Positions 24,004 to 35,528 of a stretch of DNA of 64,000 nucleotides are shown piece after piece. The notes beneath the pieces are model-generated. The model saw only the letters and a list, made by a program, of their open reading frames with translations. It was not told where the DNA came from and made no database searches. A program made the position numbers and the translations under genes. The DNA is from Irpex lacteus. Lineage: Eukaryota > Basidiomycota > Agaricomycetes > Polyporales > Irpicaceae. Positions within the stretch are counted from its first letter, which is position 1, and every line of letters starts with the position of its first letter. Location: contig MQVO02000010.1 of NCBI GenBank assembly GCA_001986395.2, forward strand, positions 434,001 through 498,000, written 5' to 3'.

Positions 24004-25073
24004 GCTGCTGTGCCTCGCAAGGCTCGCGACAAAAGTAAGAGCTATGAGTGTTCCTTCAAACTATGTTATCACGGTTACGGACATGGACTTCATCATATAA
24101 TCATTTCAACCATAGATTCCTCGCTTCGTTCAAGGTTCTCTTCGTTAGTCCGCTCTCAACCTATAAAACACGTATATAAGCTTGATATTTATTTTCTGTC
24201 TCTTATTTCTCATCCTTTCTCTCATTTCTCATCGTTTCTCTTCCTATTTTTCATCGTTTCTCATCTTCGCTCGGTTCCGTAGACTACGACACGTACCCCC
24301 CTTCACCTACACGTTTACATATTCTTTTCGTACTTTCTTTAACCTCTTTTCTCCACCTCGGTCCTTCGCCTCGGTTCTCGAGCTCAGGCGTCCTCTTTGC
24401 CCCATTCTGTGGACGATGTGTGCTGAGCGCGCGCTAGAAGTTCCGGTTGATGCCTTGCGGCTGCAGAGCCAGGCACACCTTTTCCCTCTCCTTTTTCTTT
24501 TCAAGTTGTTACTTTCGACTATCGACTTCGTTCAACATGTATTATAGGCTGTGAGTTGATCTTTTCTGCGGCATACAGAAGCTGACTGTTGCTGTGCAGG
24601 TTGTAATTTTATATTTAGTTTCGTTCTCATCACCGGAAAGTATCGCCTGGAACAGTGTGCTTTTTGTGCACTGAACGCCGCCCTGTGTCCGAGAACACCT
24701 TGAGCGTTGATCGAGCGCATCAGTAGTTAGTCTTATGAGGTGCGTAGAGCAAGAATACATAGCCGACACACAGCATTCTTGGGATGTGTGTGGTGCACCG
24801 TGTCACCCAGTTGCTAACTCTGAGCATCGCTGTACGCCATGATGAACAGTGTTATTTCACTACAGATCTAGAGAGCGAACATACCGACCTGGCGGAGAAA
24901 TCCGACCGCTGACAGAAGGTTATAATTATACAGTTTACAAAGGCTGTTCGGTGCCCATGCAGCCCGAAAGCGTCTCATACAAACTGGCGGTTTTGAGATG
25001 TGGCGTTACCCACCTTGACTTCATTACTCTACGTCGGTATTCATAAACCTCACATACACTATTTCTCACTGCA
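24004..25073. other. intergenic, T-rich 3' region
   Basis: Strongly T-rich between about 24180 and 24400 (3' untranslated region of the RRM gene and beyond). Short frames resemble no known protein. The last 200 bp form the promoter side of the next gene. Confidence 0.5.
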
Positions 25074-26199
25074 ATGTCTACCCAGCATCTTTGTGCGGCG
25101 GGCTCCGACAGCAGGATCCAGTTCGAGGGGAAGTGGACGACTCTCGATGTGGCGGAGCTCAGAATCGTAGGGGCAACCTGCTCGCAAGTTATGGCACCTA
25201 TCGAGGGCTCGAATAATACAGGTGTAGATGTCCACTTTAACGGTATGTGTACTCCAAATCGTTCGGAGCGTGTACTGACAATTGTGCCAGGTTCAACCGT
25301 ATCGGTGTTCGGTGCTTACGTTTTATCCCCAGATGGCGATATCCCGCTATTCTTCACTGCACTCGACAACAGTTCCGTGTCGGCCCCCATTCCTCTCGAC
25401 GACAGCTTGAATGGTACAGTCTCCAGCATCTACAGCTCTCCCTCTCTATCCTTGGACGCGCACGAACTAGGCTTTCTTGTCACTCTCTTGCCCGGCACTG
25501 CCTTCTACCTCGACACAGTGACAATCACGATGGGCGCGGATGAGAGGCTTCAGGGTGGTGGGAGTGGGTCAAACGTGCCCATAGGCCCTATTGTAGGAGG
25601 GATTGTGGGCGGCATCGTGGTCATCGTGTGCTCGATACTGGCGTTCTATTACCTTTATTGGCAAAAACGACATACTGGACGACCAACGGATGGTACAAGC
25701 AGAGATCTAGGTATAGATATTTTGCTCAAGTATTACAACATGCTGACCGGAATACGTGAAAGAACTCGAGAAGTCGGAGCAAGCTCCTTTAATCGTGTCT
25801 CAAAGCACGATTGTGCCTTTCACATTACCCAATCCTGTAACAAATGCTCAACATCAACCAGCGGGTGCGCACGTGTCGGGGAACGAGGATGAAGAGTTAT
25901 TACATCGTCAACCCAGCGATGTAACTAGTCAGAGAACTCCGTCAAGATCCACAACAGCATCCAGCTCAGATTTCAGGGTGATGAATCCAGATACCGAACA
26001 TCGGACGACGGAGGCAATGACAACCTTACAGGGTAGTGGTGGCAAATTTGCTGAAGCATTTCGGGCGAGGTCGATGCAGGCAGTGGTTTTGCATCACGAG
26101 GACTTGGGGATGCGCTTTACTCCGAATGATCAGTCTTTGGGAGCTGGTCCATCGACACAACTCGTAGAAGACGTCCCTCCGGTGTATACTGAGTCGTGA
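25074..26199 (+). CDS. single-pass membrane protein with PPxY tail, paralogue A
   Basis: Type of protein common in Agaricomycetes: a beta-rich extracellular part (start MSTQHLCAAGSDSRIQFEGKW), Ser/Thr-rich linker, one transmembrane helix and a disordered cytoplasmic tail. An intron near 25243-25291 removes GTATGTGTAC...TGCCAG; another at 25711-25762 joins TSRDL to ELEKSEQAPLIV. The juxtamembrane segment VPIGPIVGGIVGG leads into VVIVCSILAFYYLYW, nearly the same as paralogue B at 28116. The tail ends DVPPVYTES, which carries a PPxY motif. No cleavable signal peptide is obvious, so the helix may act as signal anchor. Function unknown; the ectodomain may bind carbohydrate or cell-wall material, but that is inference only. 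Confidence 0.75.
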
Positions 26200-26717
26200 T
26201 ACTTACTTTTTGGGTCTGAATACTGTTTGGTGAGCTCTTTCGGTTCTGACTTCAGTGCATGAAGCTGACCAATTCACGTGTCCAGGTACTGTGGACTGTT
26301 GAATATTCTTTGAGATTTATTGACATAGAAGAAATACGCGGTCCGGTGTTGCAACCCCGTTTGCCAGAGACCAGAAAAGAAGTGAGTTGCTAGCGCATGT
26401 CGCTTACCATGATGAATAGGTATAATCGACTTGAGCAACAATGAGAGTGCCGGGCTCAATAGCTTGTATCAAAGCGTTGCGATAGTAACCGGTAGCCTTT
26501 CAAAGCATGCATCAAATAAGTAAGTACATACTTGTTCAGAGGACGAACTCCCCGGGCCGCTTCAACTTTCGGAATTCCATCTGAATTATCCTACGTACTC
26601 ACGACGAAATACAGAATCATGTCATCACAAGCCCCAGAATTCTGCCATCAAGCATATGTCGCCTACATAACCCTGCAAAAGCCAAATTTTCCGAACCAAA
26701 GTACATGCGAAGACCGC
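26200..26717. other. convergent intergenic region
   Basis: Lies between the 3' ends of paralogue A and the SRPBCC-like gene. Only short unrecognised frames are present. Confidence 0.45.
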
Positions 26718-27433
26718 TCATGCTGAAGTGCCCTCAACACGTCCCTTCAATGCTACGCCCTGAGCAGTGAATGACTCTTGTAATCCTTCCCCGTACAACG
26801 CCTTCAATGTCCCTGCTAATGCTCCACCTACACTTATCCTGGACTCGTAGAAGGTTTGTCCTTCTCCGAATGAGCTCACGACGTTCCACCGCTCGGTGCT
26901 CAAGATGGCGTCAGGGAACATGAGCTGCTTCCACGCCATACGGTATTGGTCCGGTTGTAGAGCGGTGATATTTTCGAAGCTGCTTTGGGTGTGAAGGAGA
27001 TTGTTTGGGGTGCTTGCGTTAACCGGGAGCGGAAGGGGAGGTATTTGGACACTGAAAATGAGGCGCTGGTTTTCGAGCGAGCTTCCTGCGGCCTTCAAGG
27101 CTGCCAGCGTCCTGTTCTCAGCAGGAACAGGAATGAAGAACTTGTTTGCGAGAGTCTGGGTGCTAACAACAGAGGGAGGAGCTGTCAGCAGTGAAGCTGG
27201 TGGTACTTCTAGCACGGCTGGCACTGGCAGTGGGCTTACCGAACAAAGGGGTTCCACTCTGCATACTTGTCCCAGTCGAGCAGTACGTCCCAAACAGTGT
27301 CGATAGGCGCATTAATAGTGATGTTGGTGCCTACAGCGAACTCGGTGCCATTTGGAAGTGGAGGTAAGTTCGTCGTTTGAGCATGGACGATCAGTGCTGG
27401 AGCCAGTGCGAGGAATACGGTGAGGAGACGCAT
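26718..27433 (-). CDS. secreted SRPBCC/polyketide-cyclase-like protein
   Basis: Start at 27433 gives a signal peptide (MRLLTVFLALAPALIVHA). Next come GTNITINAPIDTVWDVLLDW and DKYAEWNPFVR, the N-terminal strand-helix of the SRPBCC (START/Bet v1-like) fold that binds hydrophobic ligands in a deep cavity. One intron (about 27239-27180, GTAAGC...CTGACAG) joins WNPFVR to a Pro/Ala-rich exon. That exon continues with FFIPVPAENRTLAALKAAG, YRMAWKQLMFPDAILSTERW (the conserved aromatic strand pair) and LKALYGEGLQESFTAQGVAL, the C-terminal helix. About 218 residues, intact. TATAAAAG lies at about 27485-27492, 52 bp upstream. Secretion is unusual for a cyclase, so lipid or small-molecule binding is an equally good guess. 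Confidence 0.75.
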
Positions 27434-28115
27434 GTTGGGGCGAACTCGAGTGAGTTGTACTCCTTTTCAGTGAAGATTCTACGGCTTTTATATCGACTGA
27501 CATGTTTTTTCTCGATTTACCTCATCGTTTTCACCGGTGATTTTCCTAACAGAGCCCGAGGGTTTTCGTCATAATTCACCCTTGTGATACGGTGCGACAC
27601 ATGTTTTCATGGTTATACTATTCAGTAAAGCTAGCATGTGTTTTCACCTCGCAGATTATTAGTCTTTGGCTAGAACCCCGGTGGGAGCGGAAACGAAGAG
27701 AAGACTGTTGCGACAATAGTGCTGTCGTGAGGGGACGAAGAACGACGACACTTGCCGGATGAGGGCAAAGTTGTAACCCCATGACAGGGTTTGATCAAAT
27801 TTGCTAAAATCAGCAGCACTGTCATCCGCAAGCGCCTCGCGATCGTTACGTTCATGACCACCTTGCGTAAGACCCTGGAGAATGAAGCCTCACAGCTGCC
27901 GTCTGCAGTTGAACTTATCTATTGTACGTGAACGCTTGAACGACCTGACACTGCGAGGCAATGCAGGCCATCAAAATGCGGGAAAGTGTCTCACTTGAAA
28001 CCCGACGCCTGGGCGCGGTTTGATGGGTTTACTAGTAGAGCGCCAGTATTTAGTGTACGCCGTCTCTCGACGAGGTGTGTTCACTGTTCTCTCATTCTCA
28101 CTTCTCTACTTATTC
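27434..28115. other. divergent intergenic region
   Basis: Promoter region between the SRPBCC-like gene (minus) and membrane protein paralogue B (plus). Short frames only; nothing else was recognised. Confidence 0.45.
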
Positions 28116-29352
28116 ATGTCGAACAGCAAACAGTGGTACGTCGTGGTAGACGACGCAAGCCCCAAAGTTAACTATCAAGGAGACTGGTCCGTTCAGCATG
28201 ACCCCAATGCACGGAACACCACGCTCAGTGTCTCGCGTAAGACAGGATCTAGTGCTTCATTCAGGTTTACTGGTGCGTTCTCTAGTTGGATTGCAGTCCA
28301 CATTTTATGTTCACTCATAATTCAACCAGGTAACTACGTCGCCGTGTATGGAGCAGTTTTGTACGATGATGTGGATAACCCTCCCATCTCGACATATTCC
28401 ATCGACGGACAAACACCAGCTGTGTTCATTCCCAGCCTGCAACAAAATAACACGTTCACTACTTTCTTTGTATCTCCGCAACTGGCGGACTCGGAACATA
28501 CCTTAGAGGTCCTCCTGGCGAGCGATAACGCGCCCATCCTTCTAGACTCCATCTTGTTCAACGCAACAACCGTCGCGCAAGTCACCTCAGGGGGACTCCA
28601 ACCCACAATTATCACGACCATAATCATTGCTCCTCCATCAAGTACAGCGACCGTTGGCAAAACTACGATGGACGCCAGCTCTGTTCCTATCGGGCCAATT
28701 GTGGGAGGAGTGATAGGAGGTCTTGTATTCCTGGTGTCCGCAATACTCGCATTTTATTTCTTGTACTGGAAGCCGAAGAGAAGCGACTGGAATTACCACG
28801 TTACGCCTATTGGTGAATTTGGTGAGTATAACGTGATATTCGCGAAAACATTGCTCACCTCATCATCTTTCAGATGACAAACTGCGGTACACACCTAAAT
28901 CGCACAACGGTATTACACCTTTCCAAGTCACTCCCTCTCCATACTCTTCTCCTGCACAAACAGAAATATCAGAATCGATCTATTCGAGATCGTCATACCA
29001 TCCTGCGGACGTGACCAACTCCCCATCGTTTTCAAACTACCCGCCTCCTCCCGGGCTCGTTCCTAGCCGACAATCAAGTATTGCTCTCCAATCATCACCC
29101 GACACACAGTCTTCCCTGATCATTCTAGGGCCTAGCGGCAGTACTACCAATATAGTACCGCCCGTAGCTGCGCTCACCCCTGCTCAGCGGAAAGCGTTGG
29201 AGGCTAGGTCTCGGGCAATGTGGCCGTCCCACGATCCCGTATTACATGCTGACTCAGGGTATCGCTTCGACAATAGCGGATCATCTACCAGCGACGGTAT
29301 TCTGGATCCGGAGATGCCTAAGGAGCTCCCCCCTACGTACTCTGAGCGATGA
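28116..29352 (+). CDS. single-pass membrane protein with PPxY tail, paralogue B
   Basis: Start chosen at 28116 (MSNSKQWYVVVDDASPKVNY), aligned with the start of paralogue A. An in-frame ATG at 28023 would add a hydrophobic leader and cannot be excluded. The ectodomain has NYQGDWSVQHDPNARNTTLS, VYGAVLYDDVDNPPISTYSI and HTLEVLLASDNAPILLDSI, resembling a galactose-binding-like beta sandwich. Introns lie at about 28275-28329 and 28831-28873. A Thr/Ile-rich linker leads to SSVPIGPIVGGVIGG and the helix LVFLVSAILAFYFLYW, closely matching paralogue A. The long Ser/Pro-rich cytoplasmic tail ends KELPPTYSER, another PPxY. It probably arose by duplication with A; the SRPBCC-like gene sits between them. 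Role unknown, possibly a cell-surface sensor or adhesin. Confidence 0.78.
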
Positions 29353-29725
29353 TTCCATAATCAAATCTGGACTTTACCTATTCTATGCTATTGCCTGGAC
29401 TTTTTACCTCGGACATCGCATGCCTTCTCGTATCCCCCCATCTTCTAATTTATTCTATTCACAACGCAACTTGAACATTATAAGTAATGTGACGCTATCC
29501 ATCGATCAAACCCTGTACCTACCGTAGTCATCGTACCTCAAACGCTCGTTCACGTTGGTATACAAGTGACTGCCGCCGTTCTCATCAGCGAGTCACATAG
29601 GCAGACGCCAAGAAATTCATCTTCCACTCGCGCCAAGTCGTGTACAGTTGCAATTGCAACTTGAATGACTCTTTCAGTGACTCATTCATAACAGTTAGTA
29701 CTGATATATTCTGGCTATTCCTGAC
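29353..29725. other. intergenic region upstream of the PhzF-like gene
   Basis: AT-rich; 3' region of paralogue B and promoter of the next gene. No coding or repeat signal was seen. Confidence 0.45.
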
Positions 29726-30699
29726 ATGAACTCATACGCCTCCACAGCCTCCCCCTTCGCGATGTCGTCCTCTCTCCCATTCTACATCGTGAATGCCTTC
29801 ACCACCGAGGCATTCCGCGGGAACCCTGCCGCAGTTGTCTTCGTCAACGAAACACAGTTAGAGGACACATCCTTGCTTCAAAACATCGCCAAAAACTTCA
29901 GCCAGCCTATGACGGCATTTCTGCACGATCGTTCAACTGCTACCAGTGCAGCATTCGACGTGCGATGGTTTACAACTGTCAGCGAAATCGAGCTTTGCGG
30001 ACACGCTACCATCGCATCCTCCGGCTTGCTATTCTCTGTACCCGGAGTACATGCAGTGGCATCGAAATCGGACGTCATTACCTTCAAGACGCAGGAGGGT
30101 CTTCTTGTAACGGCGAGGAAGGTGGACGAGTGGGTCGAGCTCACTTTCCCCGCTGCGGGAGTCACACCGTTGCCTCAGGAGAAGGCTCTGCAAATGGGCC
30201 AGATTGTACGAAAGGCCTTGGGGAAGGACGTTCGCGTGAAGTTCATGGGCAATGGAATTGGTCCAGGCTTCTCGAATCGTCTCTTTGTTGAGATCGAAGA
30301 AGAGGACGACTTAGCTGGTTGCGTACCCAATCCCTACGTATTCGTAAGTCTTGATAAGCTCCAATTCATGCATTCCCATACTAAAAGATTGTATGTCAGC
30401 TTGAGACGGGAGCGTCCTCGAACATCATTACCTCGTCGTCTAAGGACGCCAACGTGGCATTCGTCTCGAGGATGTTTGCACCTGGTAATGGTGTCCCAGA
30501 GGATCATGTTTGTGGTTCCGCCCATTGCTTGCTTACGCCGTATTGGGCGAGTAAATTGGCGAAACCGGATGCTGAGCTGCTTGCAAAGCAGGTTAGTGTG
30601 CGAGGAGGGGACATCAGGACGATATGGAATGAGGCGGACAGTACGATTATCTTATCGGGGCAGACGAAAGTGATTATGAAGGGGGAGGTACTTTTGTAA
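29726..30699 (+). CDS. PhzF-family (phenazine biosynthesis-like) isomerase
   Basis: Two exons, 29726-30343 and 30400-30699 (intron GTAAGT...TGTCAG), give 305 residues in the diaminopimelate-epimerase fold of the PhzF family. LPFYIVNAFTTEAFRGNPAA and VVFVNE form the conserved N-terminus. WFTTVSEIELCGHATIASS holds the catalytic Glu and the CGHAT motif. FVSRMFAPGNGVPEDHVCGS is the second-lobe signature (normally F..R.FAP..G..EDP.TGSA), with H replacing the usual P after ED. IWNEADSTIILSGQTKVI ends the fold. An alternative ATG at 29762 (MSSSLPFYI) begins right at the conserved region and may be the true start. Fungi carry many PhzF proteins without making phenazines, so the substrate is unknown. 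The two monooxygenase genes lie just downstream on the other strand. Confidence 0.88.
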
Positions 30700-31072
30700 T
30701 ATACTAAATGGACTAAAATTCGGATTATACCGCAAGTTGTGCATTCAACTGTGAACATTCGCACCAGTAGCATTAAATTGTAACCGGAAGAATGAATTTG
30801 CTCTGACACATACGTCCGGTTCTTAGTACCGTGACATGAATGCAACGCCATCGTGAATGTAGTAAGTTTCATGCGGGTGAGATTATTGTTGAAGACTCAG
30901 CTCGAGATTGACTGCTCTGTCCAGGCAGTGCTATTTACGTCATTAAACAGTAAACAGTCCTTGTCAACCCAACGATGGTCGGGTGTATGAATGACAGTGC
31001 ATCACAGCATGAACAAAGACTGAAATAGTAAGTACTTGATTCCCTCTCGGGTTGGTACATGTAGAACGGTAT
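30700..31072. other. convergent intergenic region
   Basis: Lies between the PhzF-like and FAD monooxygenase 1 stop codons. No feature was seen. Confidence 0.45.
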
Positions 31073-32857
31073 TTACTCTGCCTTGAAAGCAGCGGCCTCT
31101 TGTAATAGCTTCAGAGCGTTAGCATGGTCGGTCTCGGCGTCGTGACTCCAAACAAAAGACCATAAATTCGCCAGGTCCTGGGCCATGCCCTCCTTGGATC
31201 TCCCATGCTCCCCGTAACCTTCGTATATATCGCCTGCGCGCATGCTTCCATCCCATACGCTCTGTGCCCGCGGACGACGAATGGTACTGTATACCTCGAG
31301 TACATTCTGTGATACAAGCAAGTCAGCTCGTTAATGTTGGACGTTATGTGCACATGATATCACCTGAATATTATCAACCGTGGTCTGCGGATGAGTCAGA
31401 AGCTGGGAGAGGAGGTACGCATCCTCGATACCCGTCCCTGCACCCGAGCCGAGGTGAGGAGTCATACCATGTGCCTGGTGAACACAACGCCAACCCAATC
31501 ATTGCCTGAAATCATTTCAAATGTGAAGTGACTCACCGCATCGCCGAGTAACGCAATGCTCCCCTTTGCATATGTCTCCAAAGGGGGATGTATCACGTTG
31601 ATGTACCATTTGGTAGGATGCTCAATGCACGAGAGCAGGCCTACAACATCACTGCCCCACCCCTCGTAGTCCTTGAGTAGCTCCTCCTTCGTCACTGAGA
31701 CAACAGCAGGCTGTCCCTCAGGGAGACGGACGGAGCCAACTTTGACAGATCTATCCATAACAAAAGCAACTATATTAACCTATAAACCTTTAGCATCATG
31801 GACTTCCGAACAACGGCTTTTGCACTTACTACTTTGTCTCCACGGATCGGGAATACGATGAGATGCTAGTGCTATAGTCAGGTTTCTAATGCTATGTCAT
31901 GGATGTTAACGGCGCACCTTATCAACTCCTGTGAAGCATACCGGCCTCTTTGTTAAATCGGTTTTGACACCGGCCTTGTGCAGGTCCTCGGAGGGTACGA
32001 GTCCTCGATAGCATACATAGTTGCTAAACACAACGTCTTCTTTAGGGTCTCTCCCGGTCACTGCTTCTCTACCTGCACCATGAATCCCATCAGCCAGAAG
32101 AATGACATCGGCTTCAACCGAGGTCCCGTCGGAAAAGTGTGCGGCAGGGCGAGACTTAGAGCCGGGAGGCGGCTGTGAGACGGATGTACAATGTTTGTGG
32201 AAGTGGGTATACTGATGGTCAACGTGATGTACGAGAGCGTCAAGGAAGACTGATCTGAAAGATATTGCCAGTGCAATCGGCTCAGCCATGAGCACAAGAG
32301 ATAAACAGCTGAACGAACCTTGCAATCCCGAAATGACCGCCTTCAGGGTCTTCAGGATACTGTATTACAATCAGGATTTCATCAACGTTTGGATAAGCTT
32401 GTAATGACAATGAAGTTACATACATCGTACACAAGCTCATGTCCGTCCATGCCAGAGATGAACTGAAACATGCGGCTTAGCGATGCGGGATCTTCTCCGG
32501 CTTCTTTGACTATATCGTCGAAGACGCCAATGGAACGCAAGATACGGATGGCATTGTAACCTAGATAATCATGGTGTGCCTGGTCAGCTACGTTCATGCA
32601 AGGTCAATCAAATATCAATACACCTATTCCTATACCGGCACCAATTTCACCAAACTTCGCCTAAGTAGAGAATTGAGATTGGGCGTACATGGAACGAAAG
32701 CGGTCGTATCAAATGCTTACCGCGGCTTCGTATACATGCGCATGCAGGCCTCGCTTAGCAAGAGCGATGGCACATACCAGTCCACACACTCCACCCCCGA
32801 CGATGATAACATCCAGTTTCTTGGTGGTGCCATTGATTGTCTCTGTGGTAGAGGACA
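31073..32857 (-). CDS. FAD-dependent monooxygenase (salicylate hydroxylase-like), copy 1
   Basis: Group A flavoprotein monooxygenase that would use NAD(P)H and O2 to hydroxylate an aromatic substrate. The start at 32857 gives MSSTTETINGTTKKLDVIIV then GGGVCGLVCAIALAKRGLHA (GxGxxG FAD-binding) and HVYEAA. Later exons encode VEADVILLADGIHGAGREAV (DG motif), PPLETYAKGSIALLGDAVSH (GDA motif for the FAD ribityl) and AHGMTPHLGSGAGTGIEDAY. The last exon ends LWSFVWSHDAETDHANALKL and a stop at 31073. About seven to eight introns, all with plausible GT-AG ends where examined. A TATA-like CTTATATA (plus-strand coordinates about 32917-32924) lies 60 bp upstream. No cofactor motif is missing. The substrate is inferred only from family. 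Confidence 0.87.
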
Positions 32858-33737
32858 TGTCTTCGGTATGAAAGAGCAGAGGAATACTGGGATTCTTTGC
32901 ATGTCGGCTATTGGGGCTTATATACGTCTGGGACCGACCTCCGGTCTCACGAACTATAAGTCAAAAATAGCTGGTCCTTTGCAACACACGTGTATCTGTG
33001 TCTATATAGCCATGAGAAATTTGCATGATGGTGTAGTAGGGACTGAGATCTGAGGGCTTACGTGACAAGTGGGTTTAGGGTCAGACTGTAGCCGCCTTAA
33101 ACCAGGCAAGCGAGGCAATGAACGAGCTGTTGAAGCAGGGAAATGGGGTTATCAGAGTCGGTCTATCTTCCACTGTCCACAGTCGCGCTGATCAGAGAAA
33201 AGAGCATAGCACGGTCATTGAGCGTCGATAAGGATACCTATTATTAAGTTATTGGCAAAGCGAAAATAGATGGTGTGTGGGATGAAACACTAACTTACGG
33301 GCATGAACCTCGACAAGAAACCTCTCTTATCTCCTGTCCAAGTAGAACGATGCTCAGAAGTGTCCATCCCTAAATAAAAAAATGGTACCTACACGGAGTA
33401 GAAACCAGTATTACACCAAACAGACCGGTAGATGCGAGTTCATGGTTATAACCGCTCACCGGTACTCACTCACCATTTTACAATGTGTCAGGACTCCGAC
33501 GGTATCGCGAGATTCAGAGGCATATACGGATGCGCGAGCGATATTGAGTGTACAGCAGCGCCCATAATATTAATGGAACACATAGATAACACTGATCACA
33601 ATGCGTCAATATACATACACGGGTGTCTAAAAGCACAAACATGGACGTACCGTGACTATGCTAACACGGGCAACGGTCACATACGGACTTCCCCAATGCA
33701 ACCAATGAGAGCCGCTCAGCAATACCGCCAGTAATCT
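32858..33737. other. intergenic between the monooxygenase copies
   Basis: Upstream region of copy 1 and 3' side of copy 2. A 100-codon frame at 33432-33734 shows no recognisable protein. No repeat was seen. Confidence 0.45.
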
Positions 33738-35528
33738 CTACTGAGGACTAAAAACGCCCTGTTCTTGCAGTGTTTTGACGGCGCCGTTAAATTCGTCTTC
33801 TGCATCGTGGTGCCATACAAAAGACCACATGTCTGTGAGGTCTTGTATCCGGCCTTCGTTGGAGCTTCCATGCGGGCCGTACCCTTCGTATATGTCAGAC
33901 GCTCGAACGCTTGCATCCCAGACACTCTGAGCACGGGGACGTCGAATTGTGCTGTAGACGTCGAGAACACTCTACGTTGCCTATGTGAGTGAACGGAAGG
34001 TTGAAGGAAGTAGTTGACCCTTACAGGAATGTTATCCTGTGTCGTCTGGGTGTGGGTGAGGAGTTGTGAGAGGAGGTATACATCCTCTATGCCCTGGCCA
34101 GCCCCAGCCCCCATGTGCGGCGTCATTGCATGCGCCTGCATTAATGTATAAATTAGCTAACAGGTACAATACAGGTTTCCTCAAGGCGAGATCTCTTACC
34201 GCATCCCCAACTAGTGCAACTTTTCCTTTGGCATACCTCTCCAAGGGTGGATGTACAACGTTGACATACCACTTGTTTGGATTTTGGATACATGAAAGCA
34301 CCGCTGTAACATCGCTACCCCAGCCCTCATACTCTTTGAGCAATTGTTCCTTTGGTACTGGCGCAACGAGAGGCTGGTCACTGGGGAGCCGGATGGCACC
34401 AACCTCGACTGTATGGTCAATAACAAAGGCAACAACGTTCACCTGTGCACCATTAAGGCTCATTATCGCTCTACATAAGTGATTCGACTTATCATGCACG
34501 TACCACTTTCCCTCCACGAATGGGGAACATAGTGAGATGCTATTGGACACAGTCAGGCCCCATACACACCGCTATAGCTTAACGACGCACCCTTCCCACG
34601 CCCATGAAACAGGCAGGCCTCTCCGAAAAATCTATCTTCGCGCCCGCCCTCTTCGCATCTTCAATCGGCACAAGTCCTCTGTAGCAGATCGCGTTGCTGA
34701 ACACGACGTCTTCCTTTGGGTCTTTACCAGTCACAATTTCTCGTCCAGTACCACGTATTCCATCCGCCAGCACGACAACGTCAGCTTCAACCGAAGTTCC
34801 ATCGGAGAAGTGTACAGTAGGACGAAAGCTGTGATTACCGGGTGAAGGCTGCGTAACGGAGGTGAAGCGCTTGTTGAAGTGAGTATATTGTGGATCGACG
34901 TGCCCAACAAGAGCGTCCAGGAAGACTGATCTAGACGTATGCAAGAGTGGTCAAACTGTTTGACGTGTTAGAAAGTCGAGGGTCGTACTTACCTCGCAAT
35001 CCCAAACATGCCTCCTTCGGGGTCTGTCGGATACTATATAAATACATAAGCGGCTCAGCAATACCTGAGCAAAACAAATGATACATACGTCATACACAAG
35101 CTCATGACCATCCATTCCCGAGAAGAATCTGGGCACCGTGTGTATAGCTTTTGGATCTTCTGGGTCCTCGCCGGCATGCTTCAGCACATCGTCAAATACG
35201 CCTATCGAACGGAGAATACGTAGAGCATTGAAGCCTGCACATTATGATGCATGGTGTGAGGTTAAATAGTGAATGAGACTGAGGAGTAGAGCGTACCAAC
35301 GCCGATTCCTGCTCCAATTTCGCCAAATTTGGGCTGTAGTGGGTATCAATTCGATAATCTCCGGTGTAACGGGCGACTGGAGCTTACCGCTGCCTCATAT
35401 ACGTGCGTATATAGACCTTGTTTTGCCAGAGCAATCGCACACACTAATCCACACACACCTCCGCCGATGATAACAACGTCCAGCTTCTTTCCAGTACTGC
35501 GAGCTGACAAATCTCCAACGGAAGACAT
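33738..35528 (-). CDS. FAD-dependent monooxygenase (salicylate hydroxylase-like), copy 2
   Basis: Tandem paralogue of copy 1, same strand and exon order. Start at 35528: MSSVGDLSARSTGKKLDVVI followed by GGGVCGLVCAIALAKQGLYT and HVYEAA. VEADVVVLADGIRGTGREIV (DG motif), PPLERYAKGKVALVGDAV (GDA motif) and AHAMTPHMGAGAGQGIEDVY are present. The final exon covers the equivalent of copy 1's LWSFVWSHD tail and ends GVFSPQ with a stop at 33738. A TATATAAC-like box (about 35608-35618 on the plus strand) sits about 85 bp upstream. Copy 2 begins with a longer Ser/Arg-rich leader than copy 1. The two copies are well diverged, so this is not a recent duplication. Both lie next to a PhzF-like gene, which hints at, but does not prove, a small metabolic cluster. 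Confidence 0.87.
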
